Assembly (NCBI GenBank): GCA_013176395.1
Contig: JABMLP010000011.1
Span: 1,550,001-1,614,000 of the forward strand
From: Venturia oleaginea
Lineage: Eukaryota > Ascomycota > Dothideomycetes > Venturiales > Venturiaceae
DNA length: 64,000 bases
Direction: 5' to 3'
Of the stretch, positions 1 through 9,329 are shown piece after piece. The notes below the pieces were generated by a model. It saw only the letters and a list, made by a program, of their open reading frames with translations. It had not been told where the DNA came from and searched no databases. Positions within the stretch are counted from its first letter, which is position 1. Every line of letters begins with the position of its first letter. Position numbers and translations under genes: made by a program.

Positions 1-115
1 AAGTACTGTGTCTTCTCCAAACAACTGTATTGCTGCATGTAGGACATGGTATGTTGTAAGAACCTGCTGTGCAAGACTGCGGGAAACAACTAACGATTGT
101 TTGAATAGAGGGGCC

Positions 116-291
116 TGTTATGGGCATGGCCCATGGTTGGTATAGGCTAAGAGCCTAAGCCTGATTGAGCCTAGTATAGAGAAAGAACCTCATTGAGGTT
201 CTCTGTTTGTAGATACCTTCACTCTTTAACTGAATCTAAACAATCTTTGGCTACGAGTATGCTGCGTCTTTCCAGCTACCGTCCCGTAATA
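116..291 (+). repeat. Gypsy 5' LTR, copy 1
   Basis: 176-bp LTR, identical to those at 5518-5693, 15173-15348, 20588-20763 and 25990-26165. A TATA-like sequence lies near 175-180. Short inverted repeats (gggcatggccc, aacctcattgaggtt) occur inside. The likely RNA start is near 228, inferred from the self-priming match described separately. Confidence 0.97.
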
Positions 292-302
292 TAGATTCAG
301 TT
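292..302 (+). promoter_or_regulatory. Self-priming primer-binding site, Gypsy copy 1
   Basis: The 11 bases directly after the 5' LTR (tagattcagtt) are the exact reverse complement of LTR positions 228-238 (aactgaatcta). No TGG typical of a tRNA primer site is present. In Tf1/sushi-type elements the first 11 nt of the element RNA fold back on the PBS and are cleaved to prime minus-strand DNA. The same arrangement is seen here, which would place the 5' end of the RNA at about 228. Confidence 0.8.
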
Positions 303-316
303 CTTTACAAACCTAG

Positions 317-1420
317 GTGTACTTGATGCGTAGCAACAGTACCCTATCGACTCCTACAACCTACACCCCTACTACCGACGACGACCCAATCGCGAGCATT
401 ACGCAAGGAATCGACAAACTCTCAATGGCTCGAGCAAATTCGCCTGACACCGTACAACAATTGGTGGCAGCTCTGACCGCAGTCAGTGTTGATGGGAACA
501 CCGGTGCAAAAGCTATTGCATGGCCTAAATGGGACGGGAAAAGAGACAACTACACGCTGTTCAGATGGCAGATCAAGACAAAAATCACTGTTGAAAATGG
601 GAAGCTTGGAAGCAATCAAGGAATATGCGCGAACATCTTCAACGGGCTTCCGACAGAGAAACAACAACGCGTCATCCAATGGCTAAGCAATGGAGAGCAA
701 CATGACAACTACGAACCCGAGTCCTTTATCAAGCATATGGACGACAAGTTCTTAGATCATGAAGCGGAAGCTAAAGCTCTCGACGAGCTGAACAAGATTA
801 GCCAAGGCAGCAGACAACCGTTCGAAGACTTCCGCCAGCAGTTCGAACAACTGACATCGCAAGCTGGATCCCTAGCGCCGCAAAGAGCCTCAAAGATCAC
901 TATCATGAACAACGCGCTCAACTACTCCCTCCAACAGACCTTGAAATCAGTGCGATTGTCCAGGGACGACTACGACACTTACGTAAAAGATGTACAGTAC
1001 TTCGCGACGAAGACAGAGGCTCTATCCCACCAACGCCGCTATCCAAGTACGGATAAGGAGACGCCAACGACTCGAGGGAGGCCACAATCACCCCAAACAG
1101 TCAGTCGTGACGCAGAAGGCGATGTCGAAATGACTGGCATCAACGCCCTTTCAGCGCAGATCGCAGCACTGATAGCTCGGGTCGATACACTCGGAAAGGA
1201 TGCGAAGAAGGACCGACGACCTAGAGCGAAATGGCGATCCCAAACAGAGTTCTTGGCACTTATACAAGCGGGCAAATGCGGGCGCTGTAAGAAGCCCAAG
1301 CACCACCCGAACGTATGCGAATTCCGACCAGCAACACGTCCAAAGACTCAGGTCACTGCGGTAATCACACAGCATACCGATGACTCCCTACAGGAAGCCT
1401 CATCAGAGTCGGAAAACTAG
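317..1420 (+). CDS. Gypsy Gag, copy 1
   Basis: A 367-aa capsid/nucleocapsid protein of the Ty3/Gypsy element, expected to assemble virus-like particles in the cytoplasm. The central part (about residues 70-230) has the helical retrotransposon-gag character, with a W-x-x-x-x-Q region followed by repeated charged helices and an EDFRQQFEQL stretch. Near the C terminus (about 322-335) there is a truncated zinc-knuckle-like pattern, CGRCKKPKHHPNVC. It ends at a TAG eight bases before the first pol start-like codon. The identical protein is encoded on the other strand at 24861-25964. The start is the first ATG in frame after the PBS. Confidence 0.9.
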   Translation: MYLMRSNSTLSTPTTYTPTTDDDPIASITQGIDKLSMARANSPDTVQQLVAALTAVSVDGNTGAKAIAWPKWDGKRDNYTLFRWQIKTKITVENGKLGSNQGICANIFNGLPTEKQQRVIQWLSNGEQHDNYEPESFIKHMDDKFLDHEAEAKALDELNKISQGSRQPFEDFRQQFEQLTSQAGSLAPQRASKITIMNNALNYSLQQTLKSVRLSRDDYDTYVKDVQYFATKTEALSHQRRYPSTDKETPTTRGRPQSPQTVSRDAEGDVEMTGINALSAQIAALIARVDTLGKDAKKDRRPRAKWRSQTEFLALIQAGKCGRCKKPKHHPNVCEFRPATRPKTQVTAVITQHTDDSLQEASSESEN

Positions 1421-1429
1421 CTACCCTTG
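1384..1429 (+). promoter_or_regulatory. Gag-pol frame overlap, candidate -1 frameshift
   Basis: The pol frame is open from 1384, just after an in-frame TGA, and overlaps gag by 37 nt in the -1 frame. The sequence immediately before the gag stop is GGAAAAC followed by TAG, in gag phase G GAA AAC. This is a non-canonical but plausible slippery site. Pol has no ATG near its start, so fusion by frameshift fits better than separate initiation. No downstream RNA structure was evaluated. Confidence 0.5.
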
Positions 1430-4400
1430 TGCATCGTCGCGCACGAGGGTCTGAAGTAGATGTACATGGCGAAGACATTACAAAGCTACCAGGCATAAGA
1501 GAAATCAAAGCAGCAAAGGATAGGATGGAAAGTACACCCTTCTTGATAGATACCTTGATCAATGGAACTTCTTTCACCGAATCCTTCTTTGATAACGGCT
1601 GCCTCCCTTATGCTGCTTTCAGCGAGAAGAGTGTCCAAACACATCGTCTACCGCGCATCCCAATTGACACCAAACAATTGGCACTGGCTAAAGAGAGCCA
1701 CGAGAACGGAGAAGACCTCCGTATTACGCACATGACCTACGCTACGATCGACATTGATGGTCGAGCAGAGCGAGTCTATGGGTATATAGTGAAAGGATTG
1801 AGCTTCCCTATTATCCTAGGCAAGGCATGGGCAGAGAGAAACTGGGTGCGATATATAGCAGCTAAGAGAAAGCTGCTTATTGGTCAAGGATCCCAGCGCA
1901 TCACGGTAAGAGAAAAGGGGTGGCTAGAACAGAACACCAAAGCGCGAGACCGGCTCGCTCACGTGCGGGCGGCTTGTCTAGTGTCAGGATCTGTATTTGC
2001 AGCTATTGTTGGAAGGGCCCAGCGACGGTTGAGAAGAGATGGACCGGATGGTACACAAGTGTTGGCTATCTCGATGTCGGATATCAACAAGGCCCTAAGC
2101 AAGTTAGCAGAAAGAAAACAGAGAAAGACTGAGGAAGAAATGCGACAAGAGATACCAGAAGAAATAGCAGAGCATGCTGATGCCTTTCTCGACGACGAAG
2201 ACGGAGAGATCGCGCCCCATCAAGAGGGTCGCGATCACGTTATCGAATTGATACGAGATGAACAAGGTCGCGAGGCAGAAGTTCCTTGGGGCCCATTATA
2301 CGGCATGTCGAGGGAAGAGCTATTAGTCCTACGAAAAACACTTTCGGACTATATGGACAAGGGCTGGATACGCGCCAGCAACTCACCAGCGGCAGCCCCA
2401 GTCTTATTTGTAAGGAAACCAGGTGGAGGCATTCGGATGTGTGTAGACTATCGGGCACTGAATCGAATCACTCGATCGGACCGCTACCCATTGCCACTAA
2501 TCCGAGAAACCCTACGAAATCTAGCAACAGCGCGTTGGTACACCAAACTTGACGTCAGAGCGGCATTTCATCGGCTCCGCATCAAGCACGGCGATGAGTG
2601 GAAAACGGCTTTTCGCACTCGATTTGGACTATTCGAATGGCTAGTTACCCCCTTCGGACTAGCTGGCGCACCCGCGAGCTTTCAACGATACATCAACGGA
2701 GTCCTACGGGAATCCCTAGATATCTGCTGTTCAGCCTACATGGACGATGTCTTGATATGGAGCGACGGCGACTATCTGGATCACATGGTTAAGGTTAACC
2801 AAATTCTTGCCAAGCTCAAGACTGCTGGACTTCGGCTAGACTTAAGCAAGTGCGAGTTTGCTGTTCAGGAGGTCAAATATCTGGGGTTCATTATCACTGC
2901 AGGAGAAGGGATCAAAGTCGACCCAGAGAAAGTTGCCGCGATTAAAGAATGGGAGGCTCCAGTCAATGTCACAGGCGTACGCTCCTTCCTAGGCTTTGCA
3001 AATTTCTACCGAGACTTCATCGACAACTTCTCAGAGCTCTCCGACCCCTTAATCAAGTTAACACGGAAGGCCGTCGCTTTTGTCTGGAACAAAGAACATG
3101 ATAACGCCTTTCAAGTCTTGAAGGAGCTATTCATCTCCGCCCCAATACTGGCTCACTGGAATCCAGACCTGGATACGGTACTCGAGTGCGACTGCTCTGG
3201 CTACGCGCTGGGAGGCACGTTGTCGCAGAAGGATATGAAAGGAAAACTACGACCAGTAGCATACTTCTCCCGCAAGCTCACTGCGGCTGAATGTAACTAC
3301 GAGATCCACGATAAAGAATTACTGGCAGTAATCAAGTCCATTGAACACTGGAGAGGAGAACTACGCAGTGTTGCAGCACCTTTCAAAGTCCTTACCGATC
3401 ACAAGAATCTCCGCTACTTTATGACAGCGCAGCGTTTGTCAGAGAGACAAGCAAGATGGTCGCTAATTCTATCTGAGTACCAATTCCAGCTGGAATTTCG
3501 CGCCGGAAAACTAGCGCAAAGACCAGACGCACTATCAAGAAGACATCAAGATATGCCACATGACAAGAACGACGAGAGACTACAAGGGCGAGTGGCCCAG
3601 TTGATCAAGGACGAATGGCTTCCTCCTCTTTCCGAGAGGACGACCGAAACAATCGCAATACAAGCCCTTATCTGCCCAGTCAATACACCGAATACATCCA
3701 ATAGTACATGGGACGTTATACGGGAGCCCCAGCAAAATACTGGACTGGACGGTCGACACCAGCTGACTGCCGAAAACGGTCAACACCGGTCCACTACTAG
3801 GTACGGTCAAAACCGGTCAGTTGCAAAAGGATGCGATCTTTTCGAGAAACCAGAGTTACAACTTCTCTGGGATCGCGCAATAGCAGAGGACCAATCCTAC
3901 GAAGCTATTCATACGGCTATAGTTACTGGCGAACGTTCCTTTCCTCCAGAGCTCAAGTTGTCGGTACAGCTACCCGAATGCGAAGTAGACGACCACGGCG
4001 CGGTCACGAGAAGAGGGATCCTATGGGTACCAGATTGGGAACCGCTGCGAACAACGCTGGTCCAACAAACTCACGATTCCCATGTTACTGGACACCCAGG
4101 GAGAGATAGCACGCTTGCGATTCTATCCAGAAGTTTCTTTTGGCCCCAACAATACAAGACAGTCCGGCAGTTTGTACGTAATTGCGACGTATGTGGGAGA
4201 ACAGGAATATGGCGTGATAAGAAGCGAGGTCTTCTGAAACCACTTCCAATCCCGGCCCGCTTCCACAGCGAGCTATCAATCGATTTCATGACTGATTTGC
4301 CCGCGGAGGAAAACGGCCCAAAATACCTCATGGTTATCACAGATCGCCTCCTCAAAAGTGTTACGTTGGAGGCTATGACTACAATGAGCGCCAAAGAGTG

Positions 4401-5505
4401 CGCGAAAAGGTTCTTACAATGCCACTATCGCTACCACGGATTTCCCATGGCATTGACGTCGGACAGAGGCAGCAATTGGACAGGTCGTTTTTGGAGGAAG
4501 CTTTGCGAACTTACAAAGATTGAGCAGAGACTCTCTACAGCCTTTCATCCACAGACCGATGGCGCGACCGAGCGTATGAACCAGGAAGTTCTACGCTATC
4601 TCCGCGCCTTCATCGCATACTCCCAACTAGACTGGCCAACGCTACTACCTACGGCTATGTTAGCACTGAACAATCGTGACTCTTCAGTCACAGGGATGAG
4701 TCCATTCTATCTAACCCACGGCTACCATGCGGAACCAATCCAGAAAGTACAACGAATCTCACCCAGTAACTCACCAACAGCCGATGCCGAGACCTTTGTG
4801 CAACGAATAGAAGAGGCACAAGAATATGCACAGGCAGCGATGGCCTGGTCCCAGCAGAAGATGGAGAACGACGCCAACAGGTCACGTCAAGCTGCCGAAA
4901 CGTTAAAAAAGGGCGACAAAGTCTGGTTGAACCTTAGGAATATCAATACTCCGCAGCTATCAAAGAAACTGTCGTGGACGCAAGCCAAATACACTGTCGA
5001 GAACCAGATCTCCCCGATGGTATACGAGCTGGCTGACCTGCCAAGTGGTATCCATAACCGTTTCCACGTTGACCTACTCCGCCGAGCCGCAACCGACACA
5101 CTGCCCTCACAAGAATCCGATGATACCCAGCCGCCACCATTAGTGCCTCAAACCGAAGAAACAGAGGCTGAGTTTGAAGTAGAACGTATACTTCGCGCAG
5201 AGAAGAAACGGGTTGGGCGAGGCTGGGTTCGTCAGTTATTAATCAAATGGAAAGGCTATGCAGATCCCGATTGGCAGCCACGTTCATTATTCACAGAAGT
5301 TGAGGACTTAGACCGCTTCGAGGCAGAGTATGGCAAGGGCGACGGTGTCGGCGAAGATATAGGAGCTCAAACAGGGGCCCGAAGAAACCGAGTAGCGGTG
5401 GCCAGCGCCTTCGAATCTGCTACAAGCTGGCAGAAGCGATGTATGGCGTTTGTCTGTTTGATTATCCCACCTACCACACCCTCTTTAGTCCTGCACACCC
5501 GGTAA
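1429..5505 (+). CDS. Gypsy Pol polyprotein with chromodomain, copy 1
   Basis: A 1,358-codon open frame starting from GTG at 1429; the true start is probably by frameshift from gag. Domains in order: retropepsin-like protease near residue 55, where the active motif reads D-N-G rather than D-S/T-G; reverse transcriptase with YMDD near residue 437; RNase H with the DCSGYALGG start and KELLAVIKSIEHW helix; integrase with an HHCC zinc finger (about 885-925) and a D,D,E core (IDFMTD, SDRGSNW, TERMNQ; about 951, 1011, 1048); and a C-terminal chromodomain (about 1248-1305, with FEVERILRAE and LIKWKGY). The chromodomain is expected to guide integration to marked chromatin. The frame is intact. I saw one amino-acid difference from copy 2: Asp at codon 3100-3102 here, Glu there. 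Confidence 0.95.
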   Translation: MHRRARGSEVDVHGEDITKLPGIREIKAAKDRMESTPFLIDTLINGTSFTESFFDNGCLPYAAFSEKSVQTHRLPRIPIDTKQLALAKESHENGEDLRITHMTYATIDIDGRAERVYGYIVKGLSFPIILGKAWAERNWVRYIAAKRKLLIGQGSQRITVREKGWLEQNTKARDRLAHVRAACLVSGSVFAAIVGRAQRRLRRDGPDGTQVLAISMSDINKALSKLAERKQRKTEEEMRQEIPEEIAEHADAFLDDEDGEIAPHQEGRDHVIELIRDEQGREAEVPWGPLYGMSREELLVLRKTLSDYMDKGWIRASNSPAAAPVLFVRKPGGGIRMCVDYRALNRITRSDRYPLPLIRETLRNLATARWYTKLDVRAAFHRLRIKHGDEWKTAFRTRFGLFEWLVTPFGLAGAPASFQRYINGVLRESLDICCSAYMDDVLIWSDGDYLDHMVKVNQILAKLKTAGLRLDLSKCEFAVQEVKYLGFIITAGEGIKVDPEKVAAIKEWEAPVNVTGVRSFLGFANFYRDFIDNFSELSDPLIKLTRKAVAFVWNKEHDNAFQVLKELFISAPILAHWNPDLDTVLECDCSGYALGGTLSQKDMKGKLRPVAYFSRKLTAAECNYEIHDKELLAVIKSIEHWRGELRSVAAPFKVLTDHKNLRYFMTAQRLSERQARWSLILSEYQFQLEFRAGKLAQRPDALSRRHQDMPHDKNDERLQGRVAQLIKDEWLPPLSERTTETIAIQALICPVNTPNTSNSTWDVIREPQQNTGLDGRHQLTAENGQHRSTTRYGQNRSVAKGCDLFEKPELQLLWDRAIAEDQSYEAIHTAIVTGERSFPPELKLSVQLPECEVDDHGAVTRRGILWVPDWEPLRTTLVQQTHDSHVTGHPGRDSTLAILSRSFFWPQQYKTVRQFVRNCDVCGRTGIWRDKKRGLLKPLPIPARFHSELSIDFMTDLPAEENGPKYLMVITDRLLKSVTLEAMTTMSAKECAKRFLQCHYRYHGFPMALTSDRGSNWTGRFWRKLCELTKIEQRLSTAFHPQTDGATERMNQEVLRYLRAFIAYSQLDWPTLLPTAMLALNNRDSSVTGMSPFYLTHGYHAEPIQKVQRISPSNSPTADAETFVQRIEEAQEYAQAAMAWSQQKMENDANRSRQAAETLKKGDKVWLNLRNINTPQLSKKLSWTQAKYTVENQISPMVYELADLPSGIHNRFHVDLLRRAATDTLPSQESDDTQPPPLVPQTEETEAEFEVERILRAEKKRVGRGWVRQLLIKWKGYADPDWQPRSLFTEVEDLDRFEAEYGKGDGVGEDIGAQTGARRNRVAVASAFESATSWQKRCMAFVCLIIPPTTPSLVLHTR

Positions 5506-5514
5506 GGAGGGGGG
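5504..5514 (+). promoter_or_regulatory. Polypurine tract, Gypsy copy 1
   Basis: A purine run (aaggagggggg) two codons past the pol stop and 3 nt before the 3' LTR, in the position expected for the plus-strand primer. Confidence 0.8.
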
Positions 5515-5517
5515 TAA

Positions 5518-5693
5518 TGTTATGGGCATGGCCCATGGTTGGTATAGGCTAAGAGCCTAAGCCTGATTGAGCCTAGTATAGAGAAAGAACCTCATTGAGG
5601 TTCTCTGTTTGTAGATACCTTCACTCTTTAACTGAATCTAAACAATCTTTGGCTACGAGTATGCTGCGTCTTTCCAGCTACCGTCCCGTAATA
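5518..5693 (+). repeat. Gypsy 3' LTR, copy 1
   Basis: Identical to the 5' LTR at 116-291. It is followed directly by a LINE fragment read on the minus strand. The five bases gtcgg at 5694-5698 pair with ccgac at 26166-26170. Confidence 0.97.
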
Positions 5694-5887
5694 GTCGGAT
5701 AGTATAAGTGGAATATATTCTTCGCTGGGTGGTGTGTTGTCGACATGAAGAGGTTGCGCCACGGTTCTTGGATAGCAATAATATCGTATTCTGCTACTCT
5801 TGGATCACGGAGTAGAGTTGCCATAACCGTATCCCTTGATTTGCGTACGTTGTACTGTAGTATATTAAGTTGATCCTTCTCTTTCAT
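5694..5887 (-). pseudogene. LINE ORF2 start: endonuclease N terminus (truncated)
   Basis: Sixty-four codons of an AP-endonuclease/exonuclease-phosphatase domain, with the typical opening LNILQYNVRKS and the metal-binding Glu region IIAIQEPW. The ATG at 5887-5885 overlaps the TGA of ORF1 (5886-5884) as ATGA, an arrangement that suggests coupled termination and re-initiation. The frame runs into the Gypsy LTR at 5693. Joining it to 26171 gives an uninterrupted protein through the 5-bp duplication. Confidence 0.88.
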
Positions 5888-7723
5888 AGATCCGAGTCCT
5901 CATCGATTTCCATGTATTGTGTGTTTCTACATGTTAGGGTATTGCCCTCTAGCGCCTCAAGCGCCCTCCTCGACATCTTCGTTGCTCTTTGTGGCCTTTG
6001 ACTCTGGTGTGATCCTTCGTTCTCCTTGTCTCCTGGAGCAGGTCTCTTTTGTCCATTTCCAGGTAATAGTTGCATCCCTCTGGTCCTTGGCCCTTGGCGT
6101 GAGGTCAGGTCTGTGGTTGACCTCGTTCTTCCAGGAGGTTCTCGGGCGGAATTTTGAATAGGTATTTCATCACAGGTGAACATCGTAGGGTGATACCGAG
6201 GTCTGTTCGCGTACGCTGCCTTTGTCCGAGTGAGTTCTTCCTTCCTAGTTGGGCATTGTTGACTCCATGCTTCATGGGCTCCCTGGCAGTTGACGCATTT
6301 CCTAGGTGTGGTCTGTCCAGTCTTCGAAGGGCAGTCCCTAGAACTATGTTCTTGCGCACAGTAGCCACATCTTTTCGCTGCTTTGCATTGAGTTCCTATG
6401 TGTCATGATCGAACTATGTTGGTATTCGAATGCAGTTAAACGTAGTTAAATGTGGTGGTTCTGCTCGATCAGGTCTAGCGCGAGACTGGTCGCAAGTACT
6501 TAGACTCGTCTCTACCTCTTAGTTAGCTCCTCATCCTTACAACTTCGCACATCCCATGAAATTCAAGTCATGCTTCCAAGTCAAGTCCAAGGTCAAACGT
6601 GACACTATGTGGCCGTATTTGTAGCACTGAAAGCACTGCTTCAGTCGGCATTGTCTCTCATATCGTTCGCTTTAACACATCTCCCCTTGCCACACCAGAC
6701 CTTCATCGATGATCTTGTTTGCGTCCTCAGGCTTGGTGAACTCGATGATGACCAACGAACTCGCTTTTGTTGGCGCCTTCCGGGTCAACCATCCAATGTA
6801 TTTGATGTCCGCGGTTGGAATAAACGGCTTATTGTCTTGCAGAATGGCGTCTCTAGTTTCCTCGAATTTGTCTGTATTCATCGTACTAGTACGTATGCCA
6901 TGTACAAGAACGCCATACGTTGGATTTCGTACTGATGTCCCGTTCCCAATACGTGGGGTCCAGTCCTCCGTGAATTGTCTGAGAAGCTGCATTTCACTAT
7001 TTGTCGCCGTTCTGATGCTCAAATCTCCGCTTTTGAGCTGGTTAGCAGACATGATCTTTAGATTGGCTATATGTTCGTTTTGACTTTGGGAAATGGCTCG
7101 GTCAACGTGGGCTTTTAAATTGCGTGGATTCATTGCGCGCAGGCTCTGGATCGTTTGTGCGTTCCTGATGTTTACGATAATCTTACTTCGGACCGTCGCG
7201 GAGTCTTGACACTTTGGGTTTGTATGCTATGTGTGCTTGTAGCTAGCCCTCCTCGGGTAGCGGCAGCAGCATAGCTCATTGGCATGCCTGTTTGGAATTG
7301 TGTCCCTTTGTTCTTGATATCACTCGCTATTCCTGCAACGGTCTTGCCCACCTCTGTTGCCTCTTTCGCTGCCGTTTTCGCTTCCTCACCAATAGTGATG
7401 TTCTTCTGTGTGTCTGTTCTCAGAGCTTTAAGTTCTCCCTTTATCCCAGCTATCTCCTTCGCCGTTTCCTTTGTGTCTTGAGTCATCTCAGTGTGTATAA
7501 TGCGTAGTTGATCGTGGACGGTTGTCATATCGGGGGTCCTTTGGGCTTTTGCAATCAAGGGCAGCATCGTCGTGATAATTGCCTTTACTTGATCTGGGGG
7601 TACAGGTAGAGCCTATCCGCTTTCGAGGTAGAGTAATGCGTTTCGAAGGTGCCTTGTGATTTGTGTAGCGTGCTCATGAAGTCCGGTCGGCCAGACCACC
7701 TCTTGAGGCCACGGTATTGTCAT
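5884..7723 (-). pseudogene. LINE ORF1 (Gag-like, zinc knuckles), disrupted
   Basis: An RNA-binding Gag-like protein of the LINE. From a likely ATG at 7723 the frame has a TAG at 7615-7613. It then runs through a charged helical region (7567-7172), shifts frame near 7190-7200, and continues as the ORF ending near 6650. The C-terminal part holds three CCHC-type knuckles: CFQCYKYGHIGTQC, then CGYCAQEHSSRDC, then CVNCQGAHEAWSQQC. The first knuckle is split by the 204-bp solo LTR at 6401-6604; removing it with one duplicate restores the motif exactly. It ends at a TGA that overlaps the ORF2 start. Confidence 0.85.
6401..6604. repeat. Solo LTR (204 bp) with 5-bp TSD
   Basis: The insert starts TGTCATGATCG and ends CAAACGTGACA and is flanked on both sides by CTATG (6396-6400 and 6605-6609). 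The short inverted ends TGTCA/TGACA and the 5-bp duplication are those of an LTR. No internal retroelement sequence is present, so this is a solo LTR left by LTR-LTR recombination. Its family is different from the other LTRs in the window. Confidence 0.88.
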
Positions 7724-7740
7724 CTCTCGTTTCTACGCGC

Positions 7741-8094
7741 TGGGCGACGCGTCGAGCCTAGAACAACCTGAGCCCTCTTGAGGCGATGTGTATTTGCGTT
7801 GTAATTATTCAGTTTCAAAGATCTCAGTTCTCGCTGTTGTGGTGTTTTCTTCTGAAGAAAAGGGAGAGGGAGGCCCTCCCTCTTGTTAAGTACCGAGATA
7901 CTTGGCACGTGATTGAAACCACAACCTGTGACGTCTATGGTGCGGAAGGTCAGACGGGGGCTCGGCTGGTCAAGGATAAAGCCGGCTGTGCAGAGAGGCG
8001 TCAAAATAATAACACGAAGTGTTGCCATCCTAAAACTATCATCTATACATCACTCACATTTCGCACCAAAACATCCGACACTTTACAAGCGAAG
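7741..8094. other. LINE 5' leader and SDR promoter region
   Basis: 354 bp between the LINE ORF1 start and the SDR gene. It contains a purine/pyrimidine inverted repeat near 7859-7885 (gggagagggaggccctccctc). The LINE 5' end probably lies here, but I cannot place it. No gene is supported. Confidence 0.4.
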
Positions 8095-9329
8095 ATGACA
8101 AAGGTTCTATTGACTGGTATGTTGATGGCAAGCCGAACATAGCGATGATTAATGTTGACAATCACAGGCGGCAGTGGCTTTATCGCTGCTCATGTTTTAA
8201 ATGTTCTTCTAGATCGTGGGTATGGTTGACTTCGAATCTTTCTTTGGAGGTTGGCAATCTAACTTATGTAGTTACACGGTTGTAACAACAGTACGATCTA
8301 ACTTAAAGGGTGATCAGATCCTCGCAGCACACCCTAACGTACAGAAAGAACAACTCTCCTACGTCGTCGTGCCTGATATTGCCAAGGAGGGTGCCTTTGA
8401 CCAGGTAATACACGGCTTTCAAGCAGAATGAGACTTCGAAGTAAAGTCAACGAACTGACTTTCGTTCCTAGGCAGTTCAATCTGACCCTCCCTTTGAATA
8501 TGTCCTTCACACGGCCTCGCCATTCCATCAAAAGTTTGACGACCCCCTATCAGGCTTGCTGGAACCAGCTGTGAATGGTACTAAGAGCATTCTTCGTGCA
8601 ATCAAGGCGTTTGCACCACAAGTGAAGCGTGTGGTGATAACTTCATCCTTTGCAGCCATTGTCAACCCAGCATCTCCACCCAAAGTTTATGATGAGACAT
8701 CTTGGAATCCCGTAACTTGGGATCAAGCTGTCAATCAACGTTCTTTCACTTACCGTGGAAGCAAGGTACAGTAAAACCTGCCTGCTACGGTCGAAACACG
8801 CTAAACCTTGGTACAGACATTTGCAGAACGAGCAGCATGGGACTTCGTTGAGAAGGAGAAACCCAACTTCGACATCGCCACAGTCAACCCTCCTCTAGTC
8901 TTTGGACCAATTGTCCATCACCTCGACAGCCTGGATAACCTTAACACTTCAAACGAGATCATTCGAGACCTCATTCAAGGCAAGTTCCTTGAGGACGAGC
9001 TACCACCGACCGGGTCGTTCCTATTTGTCGACGTTCGCGATCTCGCTGTAGCTCACGTTCAAGCCATCGAAGTTCCCGAAGCTGGTGGTAAGCGCTTCTT
9101 CATCACCGCAGGCCATTATTCGAATGCGAGTGTTGCAGAAGCTATACGCACCACTCATCCCGAGCTTGCATCGAAGCTTCCCAAGACTCCTGTAGACGAT
9201 TCTCCTGCAGATATATATGGCTACGACAACTCAAGAGCTAGAGAGGTTTTGGGACTCAAGTTCACACCGCTGGAGAAAAGTGTTGGCGATACTACAGCTT
9301 CGCTGCTAGAATGGAGTGCTAAGCTCTAG
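8095..9329 (+). CDS. Extended SDR, NADPH-dependent aldehyde/ketone reductase (Gre2-like)
   Basis: Five exons: 8095-8116, 8168-8219, 8272-8404, 8472-8765 and 8817-9329, with introns of 51-67 bp that keep phase. The protein is an extended short-chain dehydrogenase related to yeast Gre2 methylglyoxal reductase and plant cinnamyl/dihydroflavonol reductases. The N terminus holds the nucleotide-binding Gly motif TGGSGFIAAHV. The central VVITSSFAAI carries the Ser position. The catalytic Tyr-Lys pair is YRGSK, split by the last intron. The C-terminal half has the NPPLVFGP and FVDVRDLAVAHVQA stretches typical of this group. It would reduce small aldehydes or ketones in the cytosol; the substrate cannot be read from sequence. 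It lies upstream of a dehalogenase and an FAD oxidoreductase. Confidence 0.9.

Larger units (their letters stand above)
116..5693 (+). mobile_element. Full-length Ty3/Gypsy chromovirus, copy 1
   Basis: A complete LTR retrotransposon of 5,578 bp with identical 176-bp LTRs (116-291 and 5518-5693) that begin TGTTATGGG and end CCCGTAATA. Inside are gag, pol in another frame, a primer-binding site touching the 5' LTR and a polypurine tract before the 3' LTR. The pol order protease, RT, RNase H, integrase, chromodomain is that of chromoviruses. Identical LTRs and intact ORFs point to recent transposition. The flanking 5-mers (gggcc at 111-115, gtcgg at 5694-5698) do not match, so this copy is not sitting in its original target duplication. 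The right 5-mer is the reverse complement of the right flank of copy 2 at 26166-26170. Confidence 0.97.
5694..7740 (-). mobile_element. LINE (non-LTR retrotransposon), 5' half
   Basis: The 5' part of a Tad1-like fungal LINE on the minus strand: ORF1 with a coiled-coil N terminus and zinc knuckles, then the first 64 codons of ORF2 (endonuclease). It is cut at 5694 by the Gypsy LTR. The missing 3' part continues exactly in frame at 26171 on the plus strand. ORF1 carries a 204-bp solo LTR, an internal stop and a frameshift, so this copy is dead. The 5' boundary is not defined; coding begins at about 7723 and no 5' target duplication was found. Confidence 0.9.

Noticed and set aside
3741..3830. 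Repeated cggtcaacaccggtcc-like units in Gypsy pol
   Set aside because: They lie in frame in the spacer between RNase H and integrase of both copies; ordinary linker sequence.
116..5693. Gypsy copy 1 as a simple insertion at its present site
   Set aside because: The flanking 5-mers gggcc and gtcgg differ, and the right one pairs with a flank 20 kb away.
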